Of a stretch of 43,012 nucleotides of DNA, positions 27,753 through 35,978 are shown in pieces; the stretch's first letter is position 1, and each line of letters opens with the position of its first letter. The translations under genes were made by a program, and so were the position numbers. Where the stretch lies: contig JAFRMB010000056.1 in assembly GCA_017430945.1 (NCBI GenBank), forward strand, positions 1 to 43,012. The letters are read 5' to 3'. Source of the stretch: Clostridia bacterium (GTDB lineage: Bacteria; Bacillota_A; Clostridia; Christensenellales; Aristaeellaceae). The notes beneath the pieces are model-generated. The model ran no database searches and was not told where the DNA came from. It worked only from the letters and a program-made list of their open reading frames with translations.

Positions 27753-27781
27753 ATTATACACGATACCGCCTCGCTTTACAA
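27753..27781 (-). promoter_or_regulatory. Promoter of the M18 aminopeptidase
   Basis: On the minus strand TTGTAA (27781-27776), a 17-nt spacer and TATAAT (27758-27753), 34 nt upstream of the ATG. Confidence 0.75.
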
Positions 27782-27804
27782 GCACATTCGGCAGCATCAG
27801 GGCA

Positions 27805-27833
27805 TTGACAAACCCGTTTCAGGCCCATATAAT
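27805..27833 (+). promoter_or_regulatory. Full-consensus sigma-A promoter of the DUF3783 gene
   Basis: TTGACA (27805-27810), a 17-nt spacer and TATAAT (27828-27833), a perfect match at optimal spacing. Such a strong promoter on a small gene of unknown function is notable. Confidence 0.85.
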
Positions 27834-27932
27834 GGATAAAGTTGCGATGCAGATCCCGCCGACCGATACAGAATGAGCATGATGTCCGCCACAGCCGCAC
27901 TGTCGGCGGACCGGAAAGGATTGCTTTGGCCC

Positions 27933-28316
27933 ATGAATGACGCGCTGATCTTCGCCTTCAATCTGAGCGAAAACGCCCTTGAAAGGCTTCAATCCATATG
28001 TGACGCCATCGGCGTCGGCCTGCGCTACGTACACCCGGAGGCGTTCGGTCTGCCGCTGGGCGCCCTCTTGGGCATGCCCGCCGCGCGGCTTACGGAAGTC
28101 TCTGAGGACGACAGCTTCGACGACCCGATGCTGCTCATGTGCAGCCTTGACGAGCCCCAGTTCAATGCGCTGCTCCAGTCTCTGCGCTTTTCAGGCATCC
28201 CTCCGATCGACCTGAAGGCCGTGCTGACCCCCGTCAACATCACGTGGAGCGCCCGCCGGCTGCGCGACGAGCTCCGCCTCGAGCACGACCGGCTCCACGG
28301 AGCTTCCGAGCGCTGA
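27933..28316 (+). CDS. DUF3783 domain protein
   Basis: 127 residues from the ATG at 27933. The segment LLMCSLDEPQFNALLQSLRFSGIPPIDLKAVLTPVN matches my recollection of DUF3783, a small domain found in Clostridia with no known function. The N-terminal half (ALIFAFNLSENALERLQSI) reads like a regulatory alpha/beta domain. I prefer 27933, with AAAGGA 12 nt upstream, over an in-frame ATG at 27873 that has no ribosome binding site; with the promoter at 27805 this leaves an untranslated leader of about 90 nt. Transcribed alone, ending in the hairpin at 28339. Confidence 0.75.
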   Translation: MNDALIFAFNLSENALERLQSICDAIGVGLRYVHPEAFGLPLGALLGMPAARLTEVSEDDSFDDPMLLMCSLDEPQFNALLQSLRFSGIPPIDLKAVLTPVNITWSARRLRDELRLEHDRLHGASER

Positions 28317-28338
28317 TCTCTTCAATAAACAACGAAGA

Positions 28339-28391
28339 CGCCGCGCACCACAGCGGGGACCATATCGGTCCTCCTGCGGTGCGCGGCGTTT
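28339..28391. terminator. Long hairpin terminator between DUF3783 and the Ig-like gene
   Basis: CGCCGCGCACC pairs with GGTGCGCGGCG, and an inner GGGGACC/GGTCCTCC segment extends the stem. It is followed by TTTCCG on the plus strand and a weaker TCTTCGTTGTTT on the minus strand, so it can serve both convergent genes. Confidence 0.65.
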
Positions 28392-28418
28392 CCGTTCAAA
28401 CGGCCGGTCCGGGCCCGG

Positions 28419-31400
28419 TCATCCGAGCGTCTTTACCCTGCGCGCGGTATAGTTCTTGTATTTTGAAAGATTCATCACCGAGCAGTGCACCGTGTTGGTG
28501 CCGAGCTCCGATCCGCCGTTTTCGATGATCATGATCTTTGTCTTTGCCGCATCACAGTAGTACAGGAACATGACCACATGCGCATATGACTTGCAGATCA
28601 GGTCGCCGGGCCGCATATGCGACTTGCTGACCTTCTTGTATCTCTTGCTCTTCGATATCTCACACGTGCGAAGGGCGCTCCCGCTCTTTTTGAAGCCCCA
28701 GATCGACGTGCCGACGAGACCGGAGCAGTCATTGCCCCTGTAGGACCGCTTATTGTACTGCGAGGCGTTGTTCTTGGTCAGCTTGTAGTAGCCTTCCCCG
28801 GTATCGACGTAGTATCCGGAATTTGACGCTGTCCTGCTCATCGCACCGGCGACGGTGTAGGCGCGGTTCGAGCCGCTGCCGGATATGTAAGGCATCCCGT
28901 AGTACACCTGTCCGGGCTTGAAGTCCTTTCGCCCACCTTCGGAATTCGCCTTTTTCCAGTAAAGCTGCTTGTACGGCGTCACCCATGGGAAGTTGTAGCT
29001 CTTGAATATGTTGTTCACGATCTCCTTCCGGCGCGCCGCATCCGACGCCGATATGATCCCGCCGTTTTTCAGCCTTTCGATCTCCTTCAACGCGCTGTTC
29101 TGAATGGCGGTGATCTTCTTCTGGTTGGCCTTGATGGCCGACTTATCAATCGCTGTGATCCTGGCCGGGATGGTCAACGAGAAGTCCTCGGACTGCACGG
29201 CCACTTCGAACCCGCCGTTGAGCTTCCGGCCGTCCTCCGATAACGGGATCACCTTCGAATAGCCGAAGCCCACGGGGGTCAGCACGCCCTGCTGATCCAC
29301 CCTTATGACATCCGTACAGGCGGACGTCCACCTGATGTGGCTTGCCGCGCGCGACGGGATGACCTGGTAGTCCATCTGACAGCTCGTGCCGCCCTTGTCC
29401 AGCACAGGGATCGACTTGAGCAGCGTGACCGACTCCGGATAGTCCGGATCGTAGATCCTCAGCTTGAGCGTCGCCTTTTTTCCGTTGTGGGTCCTCACGG
29501 TGATGGTCACAGTGCCTCGCTTGCGCGCCGTGACCACGCCGCTGCTGTCCACCGTGGCGATGGCGGCGTTGCTCGTCTTGTAGGAGAACCCGGCACAGGT
29601 CCTGCTTGGGATCGTGGGTTTCAAAGTGACAGGATCTCCGATGTAGATCTCACCGCTGCCGTCCCTGTACAGCTTCACCCATTTCGGCGCGTCGAGCACC
29701 GTCACCACGGCCTCGGCGGACACGCCCTCCACATATGTGCTGGCGGTGATGGTCGCGGTGCCCTTCCCCACGGCCGTGATGACGCCATTGCCGGACACCT
29801 TCGCGACCTTGGTGTTGCTGCTCTTGTAGGTGATGGCGCTGCTGCTGCCCTCGGGAGACAGGACGGGCTTCAGGGCTAATGTCTGCTTTTTGCCCAACTT
29901 GAGCTCGCTCGCCTGCAGCGTGATGCTCTCCGGCCTGGGACATGCCGTCACGGTGTACTCATCGCTCTTGCCGTTGAAGGTGACTGCACGCACCTTCGCC
30001 GTTCCAAGCGCCCGTGCCGTGACATAGCCCGTCTCCGGGTCGACTTCCAGCACCTGCTGCCCAGCCTCGTCCGGCACTTCTTCGATCAGCTCGAACCGAA
30101 CGCCGCCGCCGCTTCCCGAGGATCTCTTGTACCCCAGCTTCGCGCGCTCGTCAATCCCCAGTTTCAATTCCGCCGGCGCGGCCTTGATCCATTTGGGCGC
30201 ATTGTACACTTTTATCTTCAGTTTGACGCGCTTGTTGTTATAGGTCGTGGCCGTGATGGTGGCGGTGCCGCGCTTGATCGCCTTCACCGTGCCGTCGGCA
30301 AAGACCTTTGCGACTTTCTTGTTGCTGCTCTTGTAACTGACGCGGCCTGCGGCTTCCCCGAGGTTCGGCTCGAGGACGATGGATTCCCCGACGCCCATGG
30401 CCAGATTCGATCTGTAGTTCAGCGTGATCGACGTCGGCGCAGGCTTGACCTCGACAGCGCACTGACTTTCCACCCCGTCGACGTAGGTGCTCACCGTGAG
30501 CGTCGTCGTGTCCGCCTTGATACCGGTGACGCTGCTGCCGGTGACCTTCGCGATCGAATCGTCAGCCGAAGAGAACGTCAGCGCACTGGCCGCGCCGTCG
30601 TTGACCGAAGCCTTCAGGGCGACCTTCTCGCCGACGCCGATCACAAGAGGAGACGGCGAAGTGAAAGCCACAGACGTCGGCGCCTCCCTGACCTCGACCC
30701 TGGCCGTGGTCTTCACCTTGGGCTTATAGGTCTGAAGGCGAAGCGTCGTCGTGCCCACGTCATTGCCCGTTACGATGCCGTCTGTGACGGATGCGACCGC
30801 GTCGCTATCGCTCATCACGGTCACGCTTCCGGCGGCTCCGGAGTTCAGCTTCCAGCCGACCTTTGCCGTCTCGCCCTTGCCAAGCACGAACTTCGACGGA
30901 GATGCCGTGATCTTTTTCGGCGCCTTCTTGACTGTGACCGTACAAGAGGCGGTCAGATCGCCGACCCTTGCGGTGATCACGGACGTGCCCCGCTTCAGCG
31001 CCTTGACGCTGCCGTCTGCGTAGACCTTGACGACCTTTGACTTGGACGACCTGTAGCTGATCGCGCCTTCATAGGCGTGACCTTCGTCGTCCTTGACTGA
31101 CTTCAGCGACGTCGAGATCTCGCCCACGCCCATTTTCAAAGCGGTCACATCAAAGCTGATGGCGTCCGGCACCTTCCGCACGGTCAGCGCGCACTCCGCC
31201 TTGTCGCCGGACTCGGCCGTCGCGGTAACTTTCGTCTCGCCCTCGGCCAGCGCCTCGACCACGCCATCGCCGTCCACCTGTGCCACGCTCTCGTCTTCGA
31301 CAGACCAGCTGATCGTGCCGGCCTCCTCCGGAACGGTGGCCGTGAGAAGCGATGTCTCGCCTACCCGAAGCGTCAGCTCGGTGACATCCAGCGTGACCAG

Positions 31401-32342
31401 GGACGCAGATGACAGCAGGGCCGGTATCGCATCCCCGGTCTCCCCGTCGGTCGCCTCGGCATCATCGGACCCGCCGTCCGGGCCGGGGCCGTCTGTGGCC
31501 ACGTCGTCCGTCGCCACTGCGCCCTGTGTTTCGCTCCCGGTCTGTGCGCCATCGCTCTGTGCGCCATCGCTCGTTCCGGCAGCCGCGTCATCATCCGCAG
31601 CCGCATCGCCTTCGGAAACGGCAGGCTCGGCGCCGTCTTCGCCGGGCGCGTCGTCTGTCGGCTCGTCATCCTGTGAAGCACCGGGCGCATTCGGATCCTC
31701 CGGTCCGACGCTCGGATCGCCATCGCTTACCGCGAAGGGCACGTCACCCGTCTTCTCGTCCTGCGAAACGTCGTTGTCTTTGCCGTCCGCCCGATCATCC
31801 GATCCGACGTCTCCGTCCGCTTCGACTTCGGGATCCTGTCCCAGCCTCATGAGCGGCAGGAGGCCTTCGGCGTCAAGGCACCGCGCGTCCGCACCGGCGG
31901 CGCGCACGAAAGCCTCGGCCTCTGAGGCATCCAGCGGGCGGAGCGCACCGCTGTCCACCCATCCGGTGACGATGCCGCGCGGGGTGTCGAAACAAACCTC
32001 TGCGCGCGCCCCGTCCCACGTATTGACATACACGACAGCCCCCGCCGGAACAGGATCGCTCCAATTGCCCAGCGTTTCACCGAGCAAAACCGCCGCAGTC
32101 ACGCTGGCATAGCCCGGCGCGAACGCATCCGTATCGGCCGCACCCGCGTCATCCTCTGCGTCTTCCGCGTCGCCCAGGCTCAGTCCCGCCGATTCGTCCA
32201 CCTCTGCGTCCGGCTGGTCAGCGGTCAACACCTCGCCGATCTCCGCAGACGGCGCCTCCATGCTCTCTGTGAATGCGCCGATCGGCAGCAACCCAAACAA
32301 CATACATATCGTCAGCAGGATCGATATGGCGCTCTTTTTCAT
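28419..32342 (-). CDS. Secreted multi-Ig (BIG2) protein with C-terminal NlpC/P60-like domain
   Basis: 1,307 residues. A signal peptide is clear at 1 to about 26 (MKKSAISILLTICMLFGLLP). An SH3-like segment (about 50-130, containing GNWSDPVPAGAVVYV) and a low-complexity acidic linker of about 150 residues rich in D, G, A and T follow. About nine BIG2-type Ig-like repeats come next, each with patterns such as YKSSNKKVAKVFADG and KRGTATITA. The C-terminal 170 residues hold GNDCSGLVGTS (putative catalytic Cys), SYAHVVMFLYY (His) and IIENGG, consistent with a papain-like NlpC/P60 or CHAP amidase/endopeptidase. It is probably a cell-wall hydrolase or wall-associated adhesin. The ATG at 32342 has GGAG about 10 nt upstream. 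No LPXTG motif or S-layer domain is present, so retention would be through the Ig or SH3 domains. Confidence 0.88.
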   Translation of the reverse strand: MKKSAISILLTICMLFGLLPIGAFTESMEAPSAEIGEVLTADQPDAEVDESAGLSLGDAEDAEDDAGAADTDAFAPGYASVTAAVLLGETLGNWSDPVPAGAVVYVNTWDGARAEVCFDTPRGIVTGWVDSGALRPLDASEAEAFVRAAGADARCLDAEGLLPLMRLGQDPEVEADGDVGSDDRADGKDNDVSQDEKTGDVPFAVSDGDPSVGPEDPNAPGASQDDEPTDDAPGEDGAEPAVSEGDAAADDDAAAGTSDGAQSDGAQTGSETQGAVATDDVATDGPGPDGGSDDAEATDGETGDAIPALLSSASLVTLDVTELTLRVGETSLLTATVPEEAGTISWSVEDESVAQVDGDGVVEALAEGETKVTATAESGDKAECALTVRKVPDAISFDVTALKMGVGEISTSLKSVKDDEGHAYEGAISYRSSKSKVVKVYADGSVKALKRGTSVITARVGDLTASCTVTVKKAPKKITASPSKFVLGKGETAKVGWKLNSGAAGSVTVMSDSDAVASVTDGIVTGNDVGTTTLRLQTYKPKVKTTARVEVREAPTSVAFTSPSPLVIGVGEKVALKASVNDGAASALTFSSADDSIAKVTGSSVTGIKADTTTLTVSTYVDGVESQCAVEVKPAPTSITLNYRSNLAMGVGESIVLEPNLGEAAGRVSYKSSNKKVAKVFADGTVKAIKRGTATITATTYNNKRVKLKIKVYNAPKWIKAAPAELKLGIDERAKLGYKRSSGSGGGVRFELIEEVPDEAGQQVLEVDPETGYVTARALGTAKVRAVTFNGKSDEYTVTACPRPESITLQASELKLGKKQTLALKPVLSPEGSSSAITYKSSNTKVAKVSGNGVITAVGKGTATITASTYVEGVSAEAVVTVLDAPKWVKLYRDGSGEIYIGDPVTLKPTIPSRTCAGFSYKTSNAAIATVDSSGVVTARKRGTVTITVRTHNGKKATLKLRIYDPDYPESVTLLKSIPVLDKGGTSCQMDYQVIPSRAASHIRWTSACTDVIRVDQQGVLTPVGFGYSKVIPLSEDGRKLNGGFEVAVQSEDFSLTIPARITAIDKSAIKANQKKITAIQNSALKEIERLKNGGIISASDAARRKEIVNNIFKSYNFPWVTPYKQLYWKKANSEGGRKDFKPGQVYYGMPYISGSGSNRAYTVAGAMSRTASNSGYYVDTGEGYYKLTKNNASQYNKRSYRGNDCSGLVGTSIWGFKKSGSALRTCEISKSKRYKKVSKSHMRPGDLICKSYAHVVMFLYYCDAAKTKIMIIENGGSELGTNTVHCSVMNLSKYKNYTARRVKTLG

Positions 32343-32385
32343 CTCTATCCATCTCCATATATACATCCGAGTTTTACCTATAGTT

Positions 32386-32414
32386 ATATTACCATTTTGG
32401 ATGATTTGTGTCAA
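32386..32414 (-). promoter_or_regulatory. Promoter of the Ig-like hydrolase gene
   Basis: On the minus strand TTGACA (32414-32409), a 17-nt spacer and TAATAT (32391-32386), in an AT-rich stretch. Confidence 0.7.
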
Positions 32415-32487
32415 TATGATTATAAGGATATTACATGCGATGCGGACGCTCCGCCCTGTCCCGATGAAATTTTATCTCGGTTGGGGC

Positions 32488-32516
32488 TTTATTTTCTCGT
32501 CCCCGTGTGCTATAAT
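32488..32516 (+). promoter_or_regulatory. Promoter of mscL
   Basis: TATAAT at 32511-32516 with a TGC extension; the -35 candidate TTTATT (32488-32493) is weak, so this is an extended -10 promoter. Confidence 0.65.
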
Positions 32517-32566
32517 AGTCGTGTCAAAGGGACGCATTCGATATTCGACTGAAAGGATTGATCTGC

Positions 32567-32950
32567 ATGGGAAAACTGATTAAGGAATTCAAAGAGTTCG
32601 CGATGAAGGGCAATGTGCTCGATCTGGCCATCGGCGTCATCATCGGCGGTGCCTTCGGCGCGATCGTGTCAAGCGTGGTCGAGGACATCCTTACGCCCAT
32701 CATCGGCATGATCTTCGGCGCGCCCGATTTTTCCGGCATCAAGATCGGCAGCATCATGATCGGCAACTTCATCAACGCTGTCATCAACTTCCTGATCGTC
32801 GCGCTGTGCCTGTTCGCTGTCGTGAAGGCCGTCAACAAGATGAAGAAGCCCGCTCCGGCCCCGAAGGCTGCCCGCAAGTGCCCCTTCTGCAAGAGCGAGA
32901 TCGCGGACGATGCCACTCGCTGCCCGCACTGCACTTCCGAGCTGAAGTAA
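32567..32950 (+). CDS. mscL: Large-conductance mechanosensitive channel MscL with zinc ribbon
   Basis: 127 residues. The N-terminal [20 protein letters not shown] and the TM1 pore helix [19 protein letters not shown] are classic MscL, followed by TM2 (about 70-90). The channel opens on membrane tension to release solutes in osmotic downshock. Instead of the usual amphipathic C-terminal helix bundle, residues 105-122 form a zinc ribbon (CPFC...CPHC: Cys105, Cys108, Cys119, Cys122). This tail occurs in a subset of Bacillota MscL, as far as I recall. ATG 32567 has AAAGGA about 10 nt upstream. A terminator follows at 32976. Confidence 0.95.
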   Translation: MGKLIKEFKEFAMKGNVLDLAIGVIIGGAFGAIVSSVVEDILTPIIGMIFGAPDFSGIKIGSIMIGNFINAVINFLIVALCLFAVVKAVNKMKKPAPAPKAARKCPFCKSEIADDATRCPHCTSELK

Positions 32951-32975
32951 CATCGGCGTTTTTTGCGACCTGACA

Positions 32976-33011
32976 GCCGGCGGCCCATATGAGAGCCGCC
33001 GGCCGTGTTTA
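32976..33011 (+). terminator. Terminator after mscL
   Basis: A 9-bp perfect stem (32976-32984 with 32995-33003) and a 10-nt loop, followed by CGTGTTTAT. An in-frame ATG for the next gene at 32989 lies in the loop, which argues against that start. Confidence 0.65.
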
Positions 33012-33042
33012 TAGAGATCTCATCCGATGCGGGTACCTGATC

Positions 33043-33924
33043 ATGAAACACTTTCGCACCAAACAGTTGAATTTTCGGAAGGCCGCGCGCTTTGCCATCG
33101 CCATCAACGTGATGCAGGTGCTGGCCATCGTCGGCGTCATCGCCTATGTGCTCTCGTCCGGGCGCGCTTCAGAGCGCTATGTGGAGCTCGGCGTGCTCGC
33201 GCTCGCGCTGGTCATCATCACCTGGGGCGCGCTGCTGGATATCCGCGAAGCCATGGACGCCCAGCGCACGGCTGAGCAGGCTGCGATGCTCGAGGATGCC
33301 TATGCCCAGCTGGAGGCTTTGAACGACACGCTGCGCAAGCAGCGGCACGATTTCAAGAACCACCTCCAGGTGGTGTACTCGCTGATGGAGCTCGATGAGT
33401 TCGACGAAGCGACGCGGTACATCGAAAGCGTCTACGGCGACATACGGAAGACCGGGAGTGCGCTGCGCACGGCCATCCCCGCTGTGAACGCTTTGATCGC
33501 GGCCAAGCGCGCGGACTGCGCGGAGCATGGCATCGTGTTCTCGGTCGGGATCCGCTCGGCATGGCAGGATCTGCCCGTCCAGGGCTGGGAGATGTGTCGG
33601 GTGCTGGGCAACCTGATCGACAACGCCAGAGACGCGCTCGCCGATGCGAGCGGTGTGCGCACTCTGTCGCTGGACATCGATGAAACGCCCGGCGCATTCA
33701 TTTTTCGCGTATCGAACAACGGACCCGCCATCGATCCGGAACAGCTTGAAGTCATTTTCCGCATGGGCTTCACCACCAAGCGCGACGGAAGCGGCGCCGG
33801 GCTCGCCATCGTCAAAGAGATCCTTGAGGCGCACGGCGGCTCGATCCGCGCCGAGTCGGACGATCGGCTCACCGTCTTCAGCGGTACCATACCCCGCACC
33901 GATCCGCACAAGTCATCATCGTGA
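33043..33924 (+). CDS. Orphan sensor histidine kinase, Spo0B/GHKL type
   Basis: 293 residues. Two hydrophobic segments (about 16-37 and 47-65) are joined by a very short loop, so there is no extracytoplasmic sensor domain. A coiled-coil region (about 70-98) leads to a Spo0B-type phosphoacceptor motif RKQRHDFKNHLQVVYSL with His102. The GHKL ATPase has N box NLIDNARDAL and G boxes NNGPAID and GAGLAIV. Kinases of this type (CitA/DcuS, AgrC-like) usually have a response regulator beside them; none is seen. The ATG at 33043 lacks a good ribosome binding site, so the start is tentative. It is followed by a 16-bp hairpin and the convergent CbiC-like gene. Confidence 0.85.
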   Translation: MKHFRTKQLNFRKAARFAIAINVMQVLAIVGVIAYVLSSGRASERYVELGVLALALVIITWGALLDIREAMDAQRTAEQAAMLEDAYAQLEALNDTLRKQRHDFKNHLQVVYSLMELDEFDEATRYIESVYGDIRKTGSALRTAIPAVNALIAAKRADCAEHGIVFSVGIRSAWQDLPVQGWEMCRVLGNLIDNARDALADASGVRTLSLDIDETPGAFIFRVSNNGPAIDPEQLEVIFRMGFTTKRDGSGAGLAIVKEILEAHGGSIRAESDDRLTVFSGTIPRTDPHKSSS

Positions 33925-33925
33925 C

Positions 33926-33963
33926 GCATCGGGGCTCCGGCAATATCGCCGGAGCCCCGATGC
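33926..33963. terminator. 16-bp perfect hairpin between convergent genes
   Basis: GCATCGGGGCTCCGGC (33926-33941) and its complement (33948-33963) flank a 6-nt loop, starting 2 nt after the kinase stop. No U-tract on either strand. Confidence 0.55.
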
Positions 33964-33972
33964 ATTCAAAGC

Positions 33973-34584
33973 CTATCCGTTGTTCTCGTTTGCGATCTCC
34001 TGCAGGATGGCGTTCAACAAAGCCGTGGTCACCGCCACGCCGCCCTTTTTCCCGCGTACGACGATGGAGGTGAGGTCCGAATCGATGAGGCGCTCCTTGA
34101 ACTGTACGACGCCGGCAAAACCCGTCGGCGCGGCCAGCACGCAAACATCGCTCATCGGTTCCCGCTGGCGCCGGTTGATGATGCGGTTGATGGCGGCCGG
34201 CGCGCTGCCTATGACCATCAGCTTGAGCCCTTGCAGTGCCAGTCCGTAGTCCACGGCGATCTCGGCGCGGGTCACATGCCGCTGCTCAGCCAGTGCGACC
34301 ACCTGTGGGTCGTCGATGAAGCACTCGATCTTCGCGCCGTTCGTCCCCAGCAGGGTCTCGTCGATATCGTTGGCGATGAGCGTCGTATCCGTGACGATGG
34401 ATCCGCCCATTTCGATCAATCGCCTGATGTGTGTGATCGCCGTCGGCCCGAAGTAGATGCTTTCTGTAAGGGCCTTGTCATTCGTTTCGTTTTCGATACG
34501 TTCCAGTATGTTGGACATCCCCCTGCTCATATAAGGAATGCCCACGTGATGCCTGCCTTTCTGCCCTGCATCTTTCCTGTACAT
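33973..34584 (-). CDS. CbiC-like (precorrin-8X methylmutase family) protein without the catalytic His
   Basis: 203 residues from the ATG at 34584 (GGAG 7 nt upstream). The region IYFGPTAITHIRRLI...IVTDTTLIANDI...VIGSAPAAINRII...APTGFAGVVQFKE...VVRGKKGGVAVTTALLNAIL follows the CbiC/CobH fold closely. The family's catalytic His, in a RVIHATAD-like segment before this region, is missing: the N-terminus is a short unrelated stretch (MSNILERIENETNDKAL). No other cobalamin gene is in the window. It may be a repurposed tetrapyrrole-binding or corrinoid-binding protein, or an inactive paralogue. Monocistronic, with a TTGACT-17-TATATT promoter. Confidence 0.82.
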   Translation of the reverse strand: MYRKDAGQKGRHHVGIPYMSRGMSNILERIENETNDKALTESIYFGPTAITHIRRLIEMGGSIVTDTTLIANDIDETLLGTNGAKIECFIDDPQVVALAEQRHVTRAEIAVDYGLALQGLKLMVIGSAPAAINRIINRRQREPMSDVCVLAAPTGFAGVVQFKERLIDSDLTSIVVRGKKGGVAVTTALLNAILQEIANENNG

Positions 34585-34646
34585 TTCCCTGCTCCATTTC
34601 ATTCTTTATGTGAATGGAAAACTGCTCATAAAAACTGGACACATTC

Positions 34647-34675
34647 AATATACATCTTTTCATCTTTTCAGTCAA
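34647..34675 (-). promoter_or_regulatory. Promoter of the CbiC-like gene
   Basis: On the minus strand TTGACT (34675-34670), a 17-nt spacer and TATATT (34652-34647). It implies a start near 34640 and rules out frames beginning upstream of that. Confidence 0.7.
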
Positions 34676-34800
34676 GAAGTTAGATAAATAAATTACGTTA
34701 ACAGTTCTAACCTCGCTTTTTTTCAGTGGTTTCAGCGGTTTTCGGCATGTCGATTGTCACCCTGAACGCCCTGAAATAGCGCTTTGTCACCGCCTTGTCC

Positions 34801-34815
34801 GCACGGTCACCGTGC
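34801..34815. repeat. Perfect inverted repeat upstream of the trpS promoter
   Basis: GCACGGT and ACCGTGC flank a single C, 34 bp upstream of the trpS -35. It is a candidate operator. Confidence 0.5.
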
Positions 34816-34849
34816 CGTGCGCTCCGTGCATCCGATGCTCATTTTTGCA

Positions 34850-34878
34850 TTGACGCCGTCTGCCGGGCATGTTATAAT
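34850..34878 (+). promoter_or_regulatory. Sigma-A promoter of trpS
   Basis: TTGACG (34850-34855), a 17-nt spacer and TATAAT (34873-34878), 77 nt upstream of the trpS ATG. Confidence 0.8.
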
Positions 34879-34955
34879 GCCATTTGAGAGTTCTATCCTG
34901 GAGAGCGCGGGTCTTGTCTCGAGCCGCGTCTCCCCGCTCAAACGGAGGGTGTATC

Positions 34956-35966
34956 ATGGAACAGCAGGTACAGAAGCAACGCATCTTCTCGGGCATCCAG
35001 CCCACCGGCAATCTGACGCTGGGCAACTATATCGGGGCGCTGCGCAATTTCAACATATTGCAGGACGAGTACGATTGTCTGTATTCGATCGTCGATCTGC
35101 ACGCGCTGACCGTGCGCCAGGATCCTGCCGAGCTTCGCAAGGCCTGTCTGCGCACCATGGCCATCTTCCTGGCCAGCGGGCTCGACCCGGAGAAGAACAT
35201 CATCTATTTCCAGTCCCAGGTCTCGGCCCACGCCGAATTGGGCTGGATCCTGGACAATTTCACTTACATGGGCGAAATGAGCCGCATGACCCAGTTCAAG
35301 GATAAATCGGCCAAGCACGCGGACAACATCAACTGCGGCCTGTTCACCTATCCGGTGCTGATGGCCGCGGACATACTGCTCTATCAGACGAACCTGGTCC
35401 CCATCGGCGCGGATCAGAAGCAGCACCTGGAGATCTGCCGCGACATCGCCGAGCGCTTCAACGCCATCTACGGCGATGTGTTCACCATTCCGGAGGGCTA
35501 TTTCCCCAAGATCGGCGCGCGCGTCATGAGCCTGCAGGAGCCCACGCGGAAGATGTCCAAATCCGACCCGGAGGAGACCTACATCGCCATCCTGGACAAG
35601 CCGGAGATCATCCGCAAAAAGCTCCGCCGCGCGGTCACCGATTCGGAAAACACCGTGATATACGATCCGGAGAACAAACCCGGCGTGGCCAACCTGATGA
35701 GCATCATGTCCGCGCTGTCCGGCAAGAGCATGGATGAGATCAGCGCGGAGTACTCCGGTCAGGGGTATGGCAGATTCAAGGACGCCGTGGCCGACTGCGT
35801 GATCGCAGTACTGGAGCCCATCCAGCATGAATTCGATCGCATCTCCGCCGCCAAGGCGTTTTTGCAGCAGGTGATGGAGTCCGGGCGCGACCGCGCCTCC
35901 GCCATCGCCCACCGCACGATGCTGAAGGTCCGAAAGAAGCTCGGCATCGCACCCTGGAAGCTTTGA
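34956..35966 (+). CDS. trpS: Tryptophanyl-tRNA synthetase
   Basis: 336 residues. The class I signatures PTGNLTLGNYIGAL (HIGH-like) and RKMSKSDPEET are present, with GADQKQHLEICRDIAERFN between them, as in bacterial TrpRS. It charges tRNA-Trp. The ATG at 34956 has GGAGGG about 6-7 nt upstream; an in-frame start at 34884 lies only just after the -10. Unlike leuS in this window, it has no T-box. Confidence 0.97.
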   Translation: MEQQVQKQRIFSGIQPTGNLTLGNYIGALRNFNILQDEYDCLYSIVDLHALTVRQDPAELRKACLRTMAIFLASGLDPEKNIIYFQSQVSAHAELGWILDNFTYMGEMSRMTQFKDKSAKHADNINCGLFTYPVLMAADILLYQTNLVPIGADQKQHLEICRDIAERFNAIYGDVFTIPEGYFPKIGARVMSLQEPTRKMSKSDPEETYIAILDKPEIIRKKLRRAVTDSENTVIYDPENKPGVANLMSIMSALSGKSMDEISAEYSGQGYGRFKDAVADCVIAVLEPIQHEFDRISAAKAFLQQVMESGRDRASAIAHRTMLKVRKKLGIAPWKL

Positions 35967-35978
35967 CACAGGACGCAC

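Larger units (their letters stand above)
34585..34955. other. Divergent spacer between the CbiC-like gene and trpS
   Basis: This 371-nt spacer is AT-rich at 34600-34720. It contains the CbiC-like promoter (34647-34675), the trpS promoter (34850-34878) and a perfect 7-bp inverted repeat at 34801-34815. There is no T-box or other recognisable leader for trpS. Confidence 0.5.

Noticed and set aside
32989..33043. In-frame ATG at 32989 as the start of the orphan kinase
   Set aside because: It lies in the loop of the mscL terminator and adds no recognisable sequence.
34478..34675. Minus-strand small frame upstream of the CbiC-like gene
   Set aside because: Its start lies inside the -35 of the mapped promoter and upstream of the predicted transcription start; the downstream part is the CbiC-like gene in another frame.
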